In this document: positions 36,041 to 44,604 of the stretch, piece by piece | Numbering within the stretch: position 1 is the stretch's first letter | Layout of the letters: each line of letters starts with the position of its first letter | From: Mammaliicoccus lentus | Lineage (GTDB): Bacteria > Bacillota > Bacilli > Staphylococcales > Staphylococcaceae | Reading direction: 5' to 3' | Length of the DNA: 64,000 nt | Assembly: GCF_002902755.1 (NCBI RefSeq) | Contig: NZ_PPRS01000066.1 | Location: 1-64,000, forward strand | Translations under genes and position numbers: made by a program | The notes under the pieces: generated by a model | What the model was told of the DNA's origin: nothing | Database searches by the model: none | What the model saw: only the letters and a program-made list of their open reading frames with translations

Positions 36041-37253
36041 TGCTAAAAGTTTATTTAATACAAGACAAAAAGAAGAGTTAATTGAGAAGTTAAATTATAA
36101 TAAATTTATATTTAACGGTCACTTTCTTATATTTTTAACAATTATGCTTGGTGCGTTTGCTTTAGGTTATAGTAATTGGCTACAAGATATACCACAAAAT
36201 ATAAATTATAGGTTGATATTAAGCGTAATTTTAGCAGTTGTTTCTATATTTCCACTTAGAACACTTTTCAGAGAAGCGGATAAGTTATATTTATTACCAT
36301 TTGAAAAACATTTAAGTATTTATATCAAAAAAGCAATAATATATAGTTATATCAATAGATTGTTTCTACCTATAATCGTATTAATTGTAGGGTTTCCATT
36401 ATTTTATGAATTATTAGGGAGTAAATTTTATTTATACATTACGGTTATAGTATTAAGTTTTATTTATCCTTTAATGGGGCTCATTATTAAATGGTTTTGG
36501 TTAAAGTATGGTCTTGAAGTATGGGGGGCAAACATATTATTATTCATTGTTTATGCCAGTGGTTATTTTATAACGTTAAAAGTAGGGCTATTTTCAGGAA
36601 TTACGACAATATTAGTACTAATTTCATTAGTCATTTTAATGGAGAGTATTAATAGAGGAACTTTCTATCAATGGGAAACATTAATAGCAATTGAGTATAA
36701 TCATAAGATGAATTATTATAAGCTTGTAAATATGTTCACAGATGTGAAAGTATTAAATGAAAGAACAGTTCGAAGAAAGTATTTAGATTTATTCTTAAGA
36801 ATACCATCTTCTAAGAAGTTCAATGAAAATTATATGTACAAATTTCTATTTATAAGAAGTTTTGCGAGAGGGAAAGATGCATTCTTTATTGTATTGAGAT
36901 TTCTTATTATAGGACTAATACTTATATGGTGGATTGATCAGGCTATTATTTCGGCAATATTAGGCGCACTTATTATGTACTTACTCATTTTACAATTATC
37001 GCAGTTTTATAAACAACAAGCGTATGGACTATGGCCACAAGTATGGCCAGTAAATGAAGGTAAAGTCATTAAAGGTTATCATCAATTTTTAATATCTATG
37101 ATGTGGGTACTAGGTGCTATATTATCAATTATTTATATAGTGAAATTTGTTACGACATCATATTTCTTTATAATATTCTTCATTGTAGGTTGGTTAACTA
37201 TCGATTCCTCTATTAAAAAAATAAAAAAACATCAAGAACTATTAAGAGATTAA
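36033..37253 (+). CDS. ecsB: ABC transporter permease EcsB
   Basis: A 406-residue membrane protein with about eight to ten spans in two blocks (about 25-205 and 275-395), separated by a cytoplasmic region. The N-terminal LFNTRQKEELIEKLNYNKFI resembles EcsB. ATG 36033 is preceded by AAGGTGAGACAT inside the ecsA 3' end, so translation is coupled. The third gene ecsC of Bacillus is absent; a dispersed repeat follows. Confidence 0.92.
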   Translation: MYDAKSLFNTRQKEELIEKLNYNKFIFNGHFLIFLTIMLGAFALGYSNWLQDIPQNINYRLILSVILAVVSIFPLRTLFREADKLYLLPFEKHLSIYIKKAIIYSYINRLFLPIIVLIVGFPLFYELLGSKFYLYITVIVLSFIYPLMGLIIKWFWLKYGLEVWGANILLFIVYASGYFITLKVGLFSGITTILVLISLVILMESINRGTFYQWETLIAIEYNHKMNYYKLVNMFTDVKVLNERTVRRKYLDLFLRIPSSKKFNENYMYKFLFIRSFARGKDAFFIVLRFLIIGLILIWWIDQAIISAILGALIMYLLILQLSQFYKQQAYGLWPQVWPVNEGKVIKGYHQFLISMMWVLGAILSIIYIVKFVTTSYFFIIFFIVGWLTIDSSIKKIKKHQELLRD

Positions 37254-37261
37254 AAAAGGAA

Positions 37262-37376
37262 CGGAACAGAATGACTAGGATTGAAAAAAGTTTTATATAA
37301 TTGCATTTTCAATCTAGTCAGTTACCGCCAATATAACAAAAGAGTCTGTGACATTGATTATGTCACAGACTCTTAT
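37262..37376 (+). repeat. Truncated dispersed element with terminator
   Basis: GGAACAGAATGACTAGGATTG joins the start and the middle of the element with the first hairpin deleted. TCAGTTACCGCCAATA and the hairpin AGAGTCTGTGACA/TGTCACAGACTCT (37341-37374) follow. Lies between convergent ecsB and traP. Confidence 0.8.
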
Positions 37377-37381
37377 TATTT

Positions 37382-37888
37382 TTATTCGTCATCTTCAGGT
37401 CTATACCAATATTTCGTATAGTTAGCAGTTGAATATTGTTCTGTACCAGAGAATTTTCGTGTTGCTTCTCTTGAGAAATATTCAGCGAAAAATGCTGACT
37501 TCGTAAAGTCTTCATAAGATTCATTAGAATCGTAACCTAAAAGAATCATGTAAGTATCACCTTTTTTAGGACGTAATAATCTAAAGGATTCAAAACCTTC
37601 AAATCTGTCGAACTCACTATCGATATTAGTATAATGATTTTCAAATCGATGTCTCATTTCTTCTGAAACAGGAATGTAGCTTGCTGCTATGAACTCATGG
37701 TCATAAAACTCACCTCGAGATTCGATAACACTATATTCTCTTGGTTGTGCAAATACAGATTCACCATTTGTTTCGTGAATAAGAACTGTAGTATCTTGTC
37801 TAGTATAATGATGAATATTTTCGTTTGGATGCTTCTTCATTATGTTTTGAAGAAAATGATATGTTCCTGTTGTTATATAAAAGTTCAT
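37382..37888 (-). CDS. traP: TRAP-family protein (antibiotic biosynthesis monooxygenase domain)
   Basis: A 168-residue protein matching the staphylococcal TRAP family: N-terminal TGTYHFLQNI, then a C-terminal ABM ferredoxin-like domain with FEGFESFRLLRPKKGDTYMI near 95-115 and YEDFTKSAFFAEYFS. TRAP was proposed as an RNAIII regulator, a view later disputed; the domain is shared with heme-degrading monooxygenases. It is divergent from the heme genes hemE-hemH-hemY, which fits a heme or redox link. Start after AGGGGGTAAAAAATT. Confidence 0.88.
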   Translation of the reverse strand: MNFYITTGTYHFLQNIMKKHPNENIHHYTRQDTTVLIHETNGESVFAQPREYSVIESRGEFYDHEFIAASYIPVSEEMRHRFENHYTNIDSEFDRFEGFESFRLLRPKKGDTYMILLGYDSNESYEDFTKSAFFAEYFSREATRKFSGTEQYSTANYTKYWYRPEDDE

Positions 37889-38052
37889 AATTTTTTACCC
37901 CCTATCTCTTTAATTAAATTATAAACATGTAAGCGGTAAAATAAAACATATATCTGAATGTTTTGTATAATTTATGACTTTTTTCACACAATGATGTGTT
38001 TATAACAGAATATGTTAGAATAGATTGTAATGATTATAATGAGGTGAAATAA

Positions 38053-39102
38053 ATGAGTGTACCGTTTAACGATACAATTTTAAAGGCAACAAGAGGAGAA
38101 AAAACAACGCATACACCAGTATGGTTTATGAGACAAGCAGGGAGATCTCAACCTGAATATAGAAAGATTAAAGAAAAATATTCTTTATTTGAAATTACAC
38201 ATCAACCTGAGTTATGTGCTTATGTTACAAAATTGCCTGTTGATCAATACAATACGGACGCAGCAATTTTATATAAGGATATAATGACGCCATTAACTGG
38301 TATTGGTGTAGATGTAGAAATCAAGGCTGGAATAGGTCCAGTTATTCATAATCCTATTAAGGACATTTCAGACATAAACAAATTAGGAGAAATTAATCCT
38401 GAAGAAGATGTTAAATATGTCTTAGACACTATCAAGATATTAACTCAAGAACAATTAAATGTTCCTTTAATAGGATTTACAGGTGCGCCTTTCACTTTAG
38501 CGAGCTATATGATTGAAGGTGGACCTTCAAAAAATTATAATAAAACAAAAGCGTTTATGTATCAGCAACCTGAAGCATGGTTTAAATTGATGGATATGTT
38601 AGCAGATATGTCTATACGCTATACACATGCACAAATAGATGCAGGTTGTAAGATGATTCAAGTGTTTGATTCATGGGTAGGGGCTTTAAATGCTGAAGAC
38701 TATCATTACTTTATTCGACCATCTATGAATAAAATTTTCAGCGCAATTAAAGAGAAAAATGTACCGGTTACAACATTTGGAGTAGGAGCTAGTCATTTAA
38801 TTGAAGAGTGGAATCAATTACCTATAGATGTAATTGGTTTAGATTGGCGTTTACAAATTAAAGAAGCAAGAGCAAAAGGTATAACAAAAGCGCTACAAGG
38901 TAATTTAGACCCAGCTGTATTAATGGCTCCATGGGAAATAATAGAAGATAAATTAAAACAAATATTAGATCAAGGCTTAATGAATGATAACTATATCTTT
39001 AATTTAGGTCATGGTGTATTTCCAGAAGTTCAACCATCTACATTACAACGCGTAGCAAAATTTGTACATGATTATTCAGCAGAATATAAATCAAAACAGT
39101 AA
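38053..39102 (+). CDS. hemE: Uroporphyrinogen decarboxylase
   Basis: A 349-residue enzyme converting uroporphyrinogen III to coproporphyrinogen III. The N-terminal signature [15 protein letters not shown] (residues about 22-36), the second signature [16 protein letters not shown] near 138 and [10 protein letters not shown] near 318 are present. First gene of the hemE-hemH-hemY unit; the ATG follows TGAGGTGAAATAA. Confidence 0.97.
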   Translation: MSVPFNDTILKATRGEKTTHTPVWFMRQAGRSQPEYRKIKEKYSLFEITHQPELCAYVTKLPVDQYNTDAAILYKDIMTPLTGIGVDVEIKAGIGPVIHNPIKDISDINKLGEINPEEDVKYVLDTIKILTQEQLNVPLIGFTGAPFTLASYMIEGGPSKNYNKTKAFMYQQPEAWFKLMDMLADMSIRYTHAQIDAGCKMIQVFDSWVGALNAEDYHYFIRPSMNKIFSAIKEKNVPVTTFGVGASHLIEEWNQLPIDVIGLDWRLQIKEARAKGITKALQGNLDPAVLMAPWEIIEDKLKQILDQGLMNDNYIFNLGHGVFPEVQPSTLQRVAKFVHDYSAEYKSKQ

Positions 39103-39144
39103 TCACATTAAATAGCTTTAATTTTATTAGAGGGAGTAAGGAAA

Positions 39145-40065
39145 ATGAGTAAAAAAATAGGATTATTAGTTATGGCATACGGTACACCTTATGAAGAAAG
39201 TGATATCGTGCCTTATTACACACATATTAGACGTGGGCGCAAACCTTCAGATGAACAAATTGAAGATTTGAAAAGCCGTTACAAAGCAATTGGTGGTATT
39301 TCACCTTTAGCGGGTACAACTAAAAAGCAAGCTGAAAGTTTACAAGGAGCTTTAAATGAAAATTATAAAGATGTAGAATTCCAACTTTATATCGGCCTAA
39401 AACATATCAATCCTTTCATTGAAGATGCAGTTGAACAAATGAATAAAGATGGAATTGATGAGGCTGTTACAATCGTATTGGCTCCACATTATTCAAACTT
39501 CTCAGTAGGTAGCTATAATAAACGTGCTCAAGAAGAAGCGGATAAATATGGTATTAAACTACATCATGTTGAACAATTTTATAATGAACCAGCATTTATT
39601 GAATATTGGACTACAATGATTAACGATACGTTACAAATGATTCCTAAAGAAAGTCATGATGAAACTGTACTTATCGTTTCAGCGCATAGTTTACCGGAAA
39701 AAATTAAAAAAGCTAATGATCCTTATCCAGATCAACTAGAAGAAACAGCTCGTATTTTAGCTGAAGAATCAGATATTAAACATGTTTCAGTAGGTTGGCA
39801 ATCTGAAGGACAGACAGGTGAACCTTGGTTAGGACCAGATGTTCAAGATTTAACACGTGATTTATATAATGAAAAAGGTTATAAGCACTTTATATATACG
39901 CCAGTAGGATTTGTATGTGAACATTTAGAAGTTTTATATGATAATGACTATGAATGTAAAGTAGTATGTGATGAATTAGGCGTAAATTATCATAGACCGC
40001 CTATGCCGAATATCGATCCAAAATTCATTGAGGCTATGGTTTCCGCAATAAATAAAAAATTCTAA
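39145..40065 (+). CDS. hemH: Coproporphyrin III ferrochelatase
   Basis: A 306-residue ferrochelatase (CpfC) that inserts iron into coproporphyrin III in the Gram-positive heme pathway. [18 protein letters not shown] near 179 carries the metal-binding histidine, and the acidic partner lies in [13 protein letters not shown] near 253. No membrane span or cluster-binding tail, as expected for Firmicutes. Lies 42 bp after hemE and 32 bp before hemY. Confidence 0.96.
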   Translation: MSKKIGLLVMAYGTPYEESDIVPYYTHIRRGRKPSDEQIEDLKSRYKAIGGISPLAGTTKKQAESLQGALNENYKDVEFQLYIGLKHINPFIEDAVEQMNKDGIDEAVTIVLAPHYSNFSVGSYNKRAQEEADKYGIKLHHVEQFYNEPAFIEYWTTMINDTLQMIPKESHDETVLIVSAHSLPEKIKKANDPYPDQLEETARILAEESDIKHVSVGWQSEGQTGEPWLGPDVQDLTRDLYNEKGYKHFIYTPVGFVCEHLEVLYDNDYECKVVCDELGVNYHRPPMPNIDPKFIEAMVSAINKKF

Positions 40066-40097
40066 TTCGATTCTCGAAGAAGAAAGAAGTGTGAAAT

Positions 40098-41492
40098 ATG
40101 TCAAAACGAATTGCAATAATTGGGGCAGGGATAACTGGGTTATCTGCTGCCCATTATTTAAGAAAAGAAGATTCAGATTTAAAAATAGATGTTTATGAAC
40201 AATCAGATAGAGTTGGCGGTAAAATTAAAACTTACCGTAAAGATGGATATACAATAGAATTAGGACCAGAATCATATCTCGGTAGAAAAACTATTATGAC
40301 AGAACTAGCAGAAGAAATAGGGATTGCTGATGATTTAGTAACAAACAAAACAGGTCAATCTTATATATACAGTCATAACAAGCTATATCCTATACCAGGT
40401 GGTTCTATTATGGGTATTCCTACAGAAATAAAACCATTTTTAAAAACCCAATTAATATCTCCACTCGCTAAAGCTAGAGCTGGGTTAGATTATTTCTTGC
40501 CAGTTAAACCAATGCATACTGATATATCAATAGGTCACTTTTTTAGACACCGACTAGGAAATGAAGTACTTGAAAATTTAATTGAACCGTTAATGTCTGG
40601 AATTTACGGTGCAGACATTGATAAATTAAGTTTGAAAACTACTTTCCCACATTTTAAAGAGCAAGAAGAACAAGAAGGTAGTCTCATCAAAGGTATGATT
40701 GCACAAAAAGCAAAAAATAAAGCGAATCAAAATGTTACTGTAAAACCTAAAGGGCAGTTCAAACAATTCAAACATGGTTTGGAATCTTTCGTTAATACAT
40801 TAAAAGATAACCTTGAAGATAGAAATGTAAAAATAAATTTAAATTCAGAAGTTCAAAATGTTAAACAAAAAGGCAAAAAAACAGTTGTCACAGTTAATGG
40901 TAAAAATCATCATTATGATGGTGTCATTGTAACAACGCCACACCAACATTTTGTGAAGTGGTTCCAAGATGATATAGAATTAGATTATTTCAATTATATG
41001 CCTTCTACAAGTGTTGCTACAGTTGTGATGGCTTTTGATAAAGAACAAGTACTTAATGATAAAGATGGCACTGGTTTTGTAATAGCTAGAACGAGCGATA
41101 CTGCTATAACTGCGTGCACATGGACTAATAAAAAATGGCCACATACGACGCCTGAAGGCAAAGTATTACTAAGAGGTTATGTAGGTAAGCCTGGGTCAAA
41201 TATTATTCATCATAAAGATGAAGAACAACTTAAACAAGTAGCACTAAATGATTTAAATAAAATTATGACGATTAAAGGTGAACCTGAATTCTTCATTGTA
41301 ACGAAATTACCTAATAGTATGCCGCAATATGAAGTAGGGCATATTGATCGTATTCGTCATATTCAAAAACATATTGAAGATAATTATAACAATTTAATTC
41401 TTACAGGAGCATCATTTGATGCGGTAGGTTTACCAGATTGTGTTCAAATGGCGAAAAATGCAAGTGATAAAATGATAAATTATTTAAATTAA
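40098..41492 (+). CDS. hemY: Coproporphyrinogen III oxidase (CgoX/HemY)
   Basis: A 464-residue FAD enzyme that oxidises coproporphyrinogen to coproporphyrin in the coproporphyrin-dependent route. N-terminal FAD motif IGAGITGLSAAHYL (7-20), GGKIKTYRKDGYTIELGPES near 40-60 and the C-terminal LTGASFDAVGLPDCV are present. Often annotated protoporphyrinogen oxidase from older naming. Last gene of the heme unit. Confidence 0.95.
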   Translation: MSKRIAIIGAGITGLSAAHYLRKEDSDLKIDVYEQSDRVGGKIKTYRKDGYTIELGPESYLGRKTIMTELAEEIGIADDLVTNKTGQSYIYSHNKLYPIPGGSIMGIPTEIKPFLKTQLISPLAKARAGLDYFLPVKPMHTDISIGHFFRHRLGNEVLENLIEPLMSGIYGADIDKLSLKTTFPHFKEQEEQEGSLIKGMIAQKAKNKANQNVTVKPKGQFKQFKHGLESFVNTLKDNLEDRNVKINLNSEVQNVKQKGKKTVVTVNGKNHHYDGVIVTTPHQHFVKWFQDDIELDYFNYMPSTSVATVVMAFDKEQVLNDKDGTGFVIARTSDTAITACTWTNKKWPHTTPEGKVLLRGYVGKPGSNIIHHKDEEQLKQVALNDLNKIMTIKGEPEFFIVTKLPNSMPQYEVGHIDRIRHIQKHIEDNYNNLILTGASFDAVGLPDCVQMAKNASDKMINYLN

Positions 41493-41507
41493 TTAAGGAT
41501 TTATATT

Positions 41508-41568
41508 TAAAGATAAGGCTATATTTTTATGTAATTCACATTATAATTTTTAGCTTTATCTTTAAAAA
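41508..41568 (+). terminator. Probable terminator after hemY
   Basis: TTAAAGATAAGGCTATATTTTT and AATTTTTAGCTTTATCTTTAA form a long imperfect A/T-rich stem. It is followed by three copies of AAAAAATCTTT (41556-41590). Confidence 0.6.
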
Positions 41569-41675
41569 ATCTTTAAAAAATCTTTAAAAATCAAGTCTAT
41601 TTTTCCCTTTAGTGAAAATTGTATCGAAGATGTTAAAAGTACTTGTTTTTTATTAAAGAAAGTAAAGAAATAGCA

Positions 41676-41704
41676 TTGACCTTTTCTATATTTCTATATA
41701 TAAT
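41676..41704 (+). promoter_or_regulatory. Promoter of the second tRNA cluster
   Basis: TTGACC (41676-41681) and TATAAT (41699-41704) with a 17-bp spacer, 19 bp before tRNA-Glu. Confidence 0.85.
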
Positions 41705-41723
41705 AAAGTAGTTCTCATGGAGA

Positions 41724-41798
41724 GGCCCCTTGGTCAAGCGGTTAAGACACCGCCCTTTCACGGCGGTAACACGGGTTCGAGTCCCGTAGGGGTCACCA
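41724..41798 (+). tRNA. tRNA-Glu(TTC), copy 1
   Basis: Acceptor GGCCCCT pairs with AGGGGTC, anticodon loop CTTTCAC, CCA encoded. Confidence 0.95.
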
Positions 41799-41826
41799 TT
41801 TTAAACAAAATAATTTTAATATTTTC

Positions 41827-41856
41827 TTGACATAGTATTAATAATTGTGTTATATT
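41827..41856 (+). promoter_or_regulatory. Second promoter within the tRNA cluster
   Basis: TTGACA (41827-41832) and TATATT (41851-41856) with an 18-bp spacer, 29 bp before tRNA-fMet. Confidence 0.75.
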
Positions 41857-41885
41857 AAAAGGGTAGCCGATTTATTTAATATTAA

Positions 41886-41959
<74 letters not shown>

Positions 41960-41977
41960 TTACTTTTTTTCAATGAT

Positions 41978-42053
41978 GGTCCCGTGGTGTAGCGGTTAAC
42001 ATGCCTGCCTGTCACGCAGGAGATCGCGGGTTCGATTCCCGTCGGGACCGCCA
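41978..42053 (+). tRNA. tRNA-Asp(GTC), second copy
   Basis: Identical to 1478-1553, CCA encoded. fMet-Asp-Phe appear in the same order in both clusters. Confidence 0.95.
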
Positions 42054-42064
42054 TTTATAAATTT

Positions 42065-42137
42065 GGCTCAGTAGCTCAGTCGGTAGAGCAAAGGACTGAA
42101 AATCCTTGTGTCGGCGGTTCGATTCCGTCCTGAGCCA
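42065..42137 (+). tRNA. tRNA-Phe(GAA), second copy
   Basis: Identical to 1574-1646, no CCA encoded. Confidence 0.95.
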
Positions 42138-42154
42138 TACTTTTTTACAAGTAT

Positions 42155-42228
42155 GGCGATTGTGGCGAAGTGGTTAACGCATCGGATTGTGGTTCCGACA
42201 TTCGTGGGTTCGATTCCCATCAGTCGCC
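42155..42228 (+). tRNA. tRNA-His(GTG), second copy
   Basis: Eight-pair acceptor with the extra 5' G. Differs from 1914-1987 by a paired change in the acceptor (G-C to A-T). No CCA encoded. Confidence 0.94.
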
Positions 42229-42247
42229 CCATATAAATTTTTACTAC

Positions 42248-42321
42248 GCGGGTGTAGTTTAGTGGTAAAACCTCAGCCTTCCAAGCTGATGATGTCGGTT
42301 CGATTCCGATCACCCGCTCCA
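42248..42321 (+). tRNA. tRNA-Gly(TCC), ordinary proteinogenic type
   Basis: Acceptor GCGGGTG pairs with CACCCGC, anticodon loop CTTCCAA with a purine at 37, normal T-loop CGGTTCGATTCCG, CCA encoded. It contrasts with the two odd TCC glycine tRNAs at 2167 and 2276. Confidence 0.95.
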
Positions 42322-42328
42322 TTATTAT

Positions 42329-42403
42329 TCCACAGTAGCTCAGTGGTAGAGCTATCGGCTGTTAACCGATCGGTCGTAGGTTCGAATCCTACCTGTGGAG
42401 CCA
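42329..42403 (+). tRNA. tRNA-Asn(GTT)
   Basis: Acceptor TCCACAG pairs with CTGTGGA, anticodon loop CTGTTAA, GCCA at the 3' end. Confidence 0.95.
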
Positions 42404-42406
42404 TAA

Positions 42407-42478
42407 GGCCCCTTGGTCAAGCGGTTAAGACACCGCCCTTTCACGGCGGTAACACGGGTTCGAGTCCCGTAGGGGTCA
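42407..42478 (+). tRNA. tRNA-Glu(TTC), copy 2
   Basis: Same body as 41724-41798 but the CCA is not encoded (ends GGGGTCATA). Only 3 bp after tRNA-Asn. Confidence 0.95.
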
Positions 42479-42481
42479 TAT

Positions 42482-42515
42482 AATCAGAGGTGAAATATCG
42501 CTTCTGATTTTTTTA
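42482..42515 (+). terminator. Possible terminator between tRNA-Glu and tRNA-Ser
   Basis: AATCAGA and TCTGATT arms across a 14-base loop, followed by TTTTTT. It lies four bases before tRNA-Ser. Confidence 0.6.
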
Positions 42516-42518
42516 TGT

Positions 42519-42607
42519 GGAGAGTTGTCCGAGTTGGCCGAAGGAGCACGCCTGGAAAGTGTGTAGGCGTCACAAGCGTCTCGAGGGTTCGAATCCCTCA
42601 CTCTCCG
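42519..42607 (+). tRNA. tRNA-Ser(GGA)
   Basis: Class II tRNA with a long variable arm. Acceptor GGAGAGT pairs with ACTCTCC, anticodon loop CTGGAAA, no CCA encoded. Last tRNA of the cluster; its 3' end is a typical integration site. Confidence 0.94.
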
Positions 42608-42608
42608 T

Positions 42609-42731
42609 TTGTACCTTAATTATCAACAACTCCAAGACGTTGATATTACTAGCTTTCTTCATTATTTGAAGGAAATTTATAAAGAGCAAGTGTCAAAAAA
42701 GTGTCAAGAGAATAATTCTCTGACACGTTGA
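42609..42731 (+). pseudogene. Possible integrase-type remnant abutting tRNA-Ser
   Basis: An open frame runs from the tRNA-Ser 3' end to a TGA at 42729. It reads LYLNYQQLQDVDITSF, then HYLKEIYKEQ and KKCQENNSLTR. It has no start codon or ribosome-binding site. Location directly behind a tRNA 3' end, ending in a long hairpin, fits the stub of an excised or deleted integrative element. Forty codons in A/T-rich DNA could also be chance; I have no alignment to support the family. Confidence 0.35.
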
Positions 42732-42747
42732 CCTTGCTCTTTTTTTG
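42681..42747 (+). terminator. Large nested hairpin with T tract
   Basis: Outer arms AAGAGCAAG/CTTGCTCTT and an inner near-perfect palindrome GTGTCAAGAGAAT/ATTCTCTGACAC, ending in T8. It is a strong intrinsic terminator about 75 bp after tRNA-Ser. Confidence 0.85.
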
Positions 42748-42749
42748 TT

Positions 42750-43070
42750 CATGAAATAAACGATAGTGAATATCGAGGGGATTGAAATATTAGAACCTCT
42801 TAATTTTTTACTGATGAATTTAACTGGAATAGATTTATTTAATAATATGAACTGTTTTATTACGTTTTTTATACTTTATTAAAAAAAGTTAATGGAGTTC
42901 TTTTCTATAAACTATATATTTACAATATTTTTAAGACACTGCAATGTTAATAAGGTAACATTGTGGTGTTTTTTGTATATTTTAAAATTTATTAGAATTT
43001 TAACTTGAAATATATGGAATATTTATTGAAAATTTAGTATGATAAAATTCAGTATATAATAATGTTTGCA
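42750..43070. other. Gene-free A/T-rich stretch
   Basis: No convincing coding frame on either strand. It contains the orphan hairpin at 42934-42975 and, at the right end, the probable promoter region of the protease gene (TTGAAA and TATGATAAA-like boxes near 43010-43040). Confidence 0.5.
42934..42975 (+). terminator. Orphan terminator-like hairpin
   Basis: GACACTGCAATGTTA and TAACATTGTGGTGTT arms with a T-rich tail. No intact gene precedes it, so it may be left over from a lost gene. Confidence 0.65.
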
Positions 43071-43110
43071 TATCAAAAATTATACATCAAAAGAGAGAGA
43101 AGGAGAAAAA

Positions 43111-43853
43111 ATGAAAAAAACATTATTTTTGAGCACTATAATTACAATGCTACTTGCTTCAGGCTTTATGTCTGGACAAGCAAAAGCAGAACTTAATTTA
43201 GTATCACCAGTCAATCAATCTGTAACAAAATTAAATATAGATTTTGGAAACTATAATGGGGAGATAGAGAAAGTTAAGCATACGGGTTGTACAGGGACTG
43301 TTATTTCTAAAGATACAGTTTTAACAGCGTCTCATTGTCTCTATAAACATGACATCGCTGGCAAGGCTACTAAAGTAAAAATAACGCCTGGTCAAAATAA
43401 AGATGAAAAACCGTATGGTGTATTTGAATCAAAAGACATCATCATACATGAAGGTTGGTTAGATCAAAATACTCGCTGGAGTTATGATATTGCGTTAATA
43501 AAGGTAAAACCTAATAAAAATAATCAACATATAGGTGATGTTGTTCCTCCAGTGTCTATGGAGACGAAAGATTCAAATAAAAAGTAGGCACACAAGTTTC
43601 TTCTGTAGGATATCCAGGCTTTAAAGAAGAAGAAGAAGGTGTAAGTCAATGGGGAGATGTAGGTAAAATAATAGGGTCTTCAAAATACTTCGTTGAGACG
43701 GATTTAGAAACTTATCCTGGACAATCAGGAGGTCCGCTGCTTAATAAAGATGGACACACATTAGGTGTTTTAAGTGGGCCAAGAGAAGGAAAAATTACAT
43801 ACATATCGATAAACGATGAAATATATAATTGGATTAAAGCAAATATGAATTAA
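43111..43853 (+). pseudogene. V8-like (glutamyl endopeptidase/Spl-type) secreted serine protease, frameshifted
   Basis: The start ATG follows AGAAGGAGAAAAA. A signal peptide ends near residue 27 (GQAKAE). The first frame has the catalytic His in LTASHCLY and Asp in SYDIALIKV, then stops at 43587. The continuing frame carries VSSVGYPGF, the nucleophile Ser in YPGQSGGPLL and a normal C-terminus to 43853. One A missing from the A5 run at 43579-43583 explains the break, and restoring it gives about 247 residues. All three catalytic residues remain, so inactivation may be recent, reversible, or a sequencing artefact. Confidence 0.85.
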
Positions 43854-43955
43854 TGCAACATATTGTTATATACTGAACTAAAATTACTATAGTTAATACA
43901 TTTTAGGGGATATTCAATATTCATTGATAACTATCTTTTAAGATATTTCATACTT

Positions 43956-43996
43956 AAAGATCTTACTTAGTTAACGCTAGGTAAGGTCTTTTTTAC
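43956..43996 (+). terminator. Terminator after the protease gene
   Basis: AAAGATCTTACTTAG and CTAGGTAAGGTCTTT arms with a T6 tail. Confidence 0.85.
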
Positions 43997-44081
43997 TTTT
44001 TAAATAATTTTAGAAAGTGGTGTGTAAACAGAAATCATTGCAATATAAAATCACACGTGTTAAGTTAGTTAGACAACAAAG

Positions 44082-44100
44082 TATCTTGATTATCAAGATA
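44082..44100. promoter_or_regulatory. Palindromic operator before the marR gene
   Basis: TATCTTGATTATCAAGATA is a 19-base palindrome with one central mismatch, 15 bp before the TTG start. The outer TATCTNGA/TCNAGATA halves resemble the MhqR quinone-response operator, so autoregulation by the adjacent MarR protein is likely. Confidence 0.7.
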
Positions 44101-44115
44101 AAAGGAGGTGCACTT

Positions 44116-44604
44116 TTGAAAGAAAATAATAAAGATGAAATAACTAATTCTGATGAAGAATTAGTTTCTCTGGTGAGAGGTTTAGGAACACGCATTGTAT
44201 TATATCAACAACGTGTTTCTGAATTATTGAAAGTTTACAGTCATGACTTTACTTCGATAGATTTATTACGAGAGACTGGGCCTATCACAGCAGGCGAGTT
44301 GGCTAATAAAGTAGGATTAACAACTGGAAGTGTTACTTCATTAGTAGATAGATTAGAAAAAGTAGGCTACGTGAGAAGAGAAAGGCATCCTGAAGATCGC
44401 CGTAAAGTTATTATCGTTCCACAATATGAACAAAAAGTTGAAGTTCAAGAGGTTTTTTCAGATTTAAATAAGAATTTGCTAGGATTAAGCTCTAACTATA
44501 ATGAACAAGAATTAGAAACAATTAAAAGTTTTTTAGGGGGATTTACAGAGTTATTAGAAACTCAAATTCAGAATTCAAAAGAAGAGAAAGAGGTAAAAAA
44601 ATGA
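44116..44604 (+). CDS. MarR-family transcriptional regulator
   Basis: A 162-residue winged-helix regulator. The HTH core covers about 55-120 (GPITAGELANKVGLTTGSVT, then DRLEKVGYVRRERHPEDRRK). I take the TTG at 44116 as the start because it lies 6 bp after AAAGGAGGTG; a longer frame upstream would run through the operator. A VOC-family gene overlaps its stop by 4 bp. The MarR plus glyoxalase-fold pairing and operator recall mhqR-mhqE, but the protein is not obviously MhqR and no mhqD esterase follows. Confidence 0.88.
   Translation: MKENNKDEITNSDEELVSLVRGLGTRIVLYQQRVSELLKVYSHDFTSIDLLRETGPITAGELANKVGLTTGSVTSLVDRLEKVGYVRRERHPEDRRKVIIVPQYEQKVEVQEVFSDLNKNLLGLSSNYNEQELETIKSFLGGFTELLETQIQNSKEEKEVKK

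Noticed and set aside
37926-37941. cre site between traP and hemE (TGTAAGCGGTAAAA)
   Set aside because: It lacks the conserved CA end and no promoter geometry supports it; too weak to list.
41556-41590. Three tandem AAAAAATCTTT copies as a functional repeat
   Set aside because: A short low-complexity run after the hemY hairpin; more likely slippage than a site.
43066-43110. Upstream in-frame extension of the protease start
   Set aside because: ATG 43111 has AGAAGGAG at proper spacing and begins a normal signal peptide; the extension would spoil it.
44017-44115. Longer N-terminus for the MarR regulator
   Set aside because: It would translate through the palindromic operator. TTG 44116 has AAAGGAGGTG just upstream.
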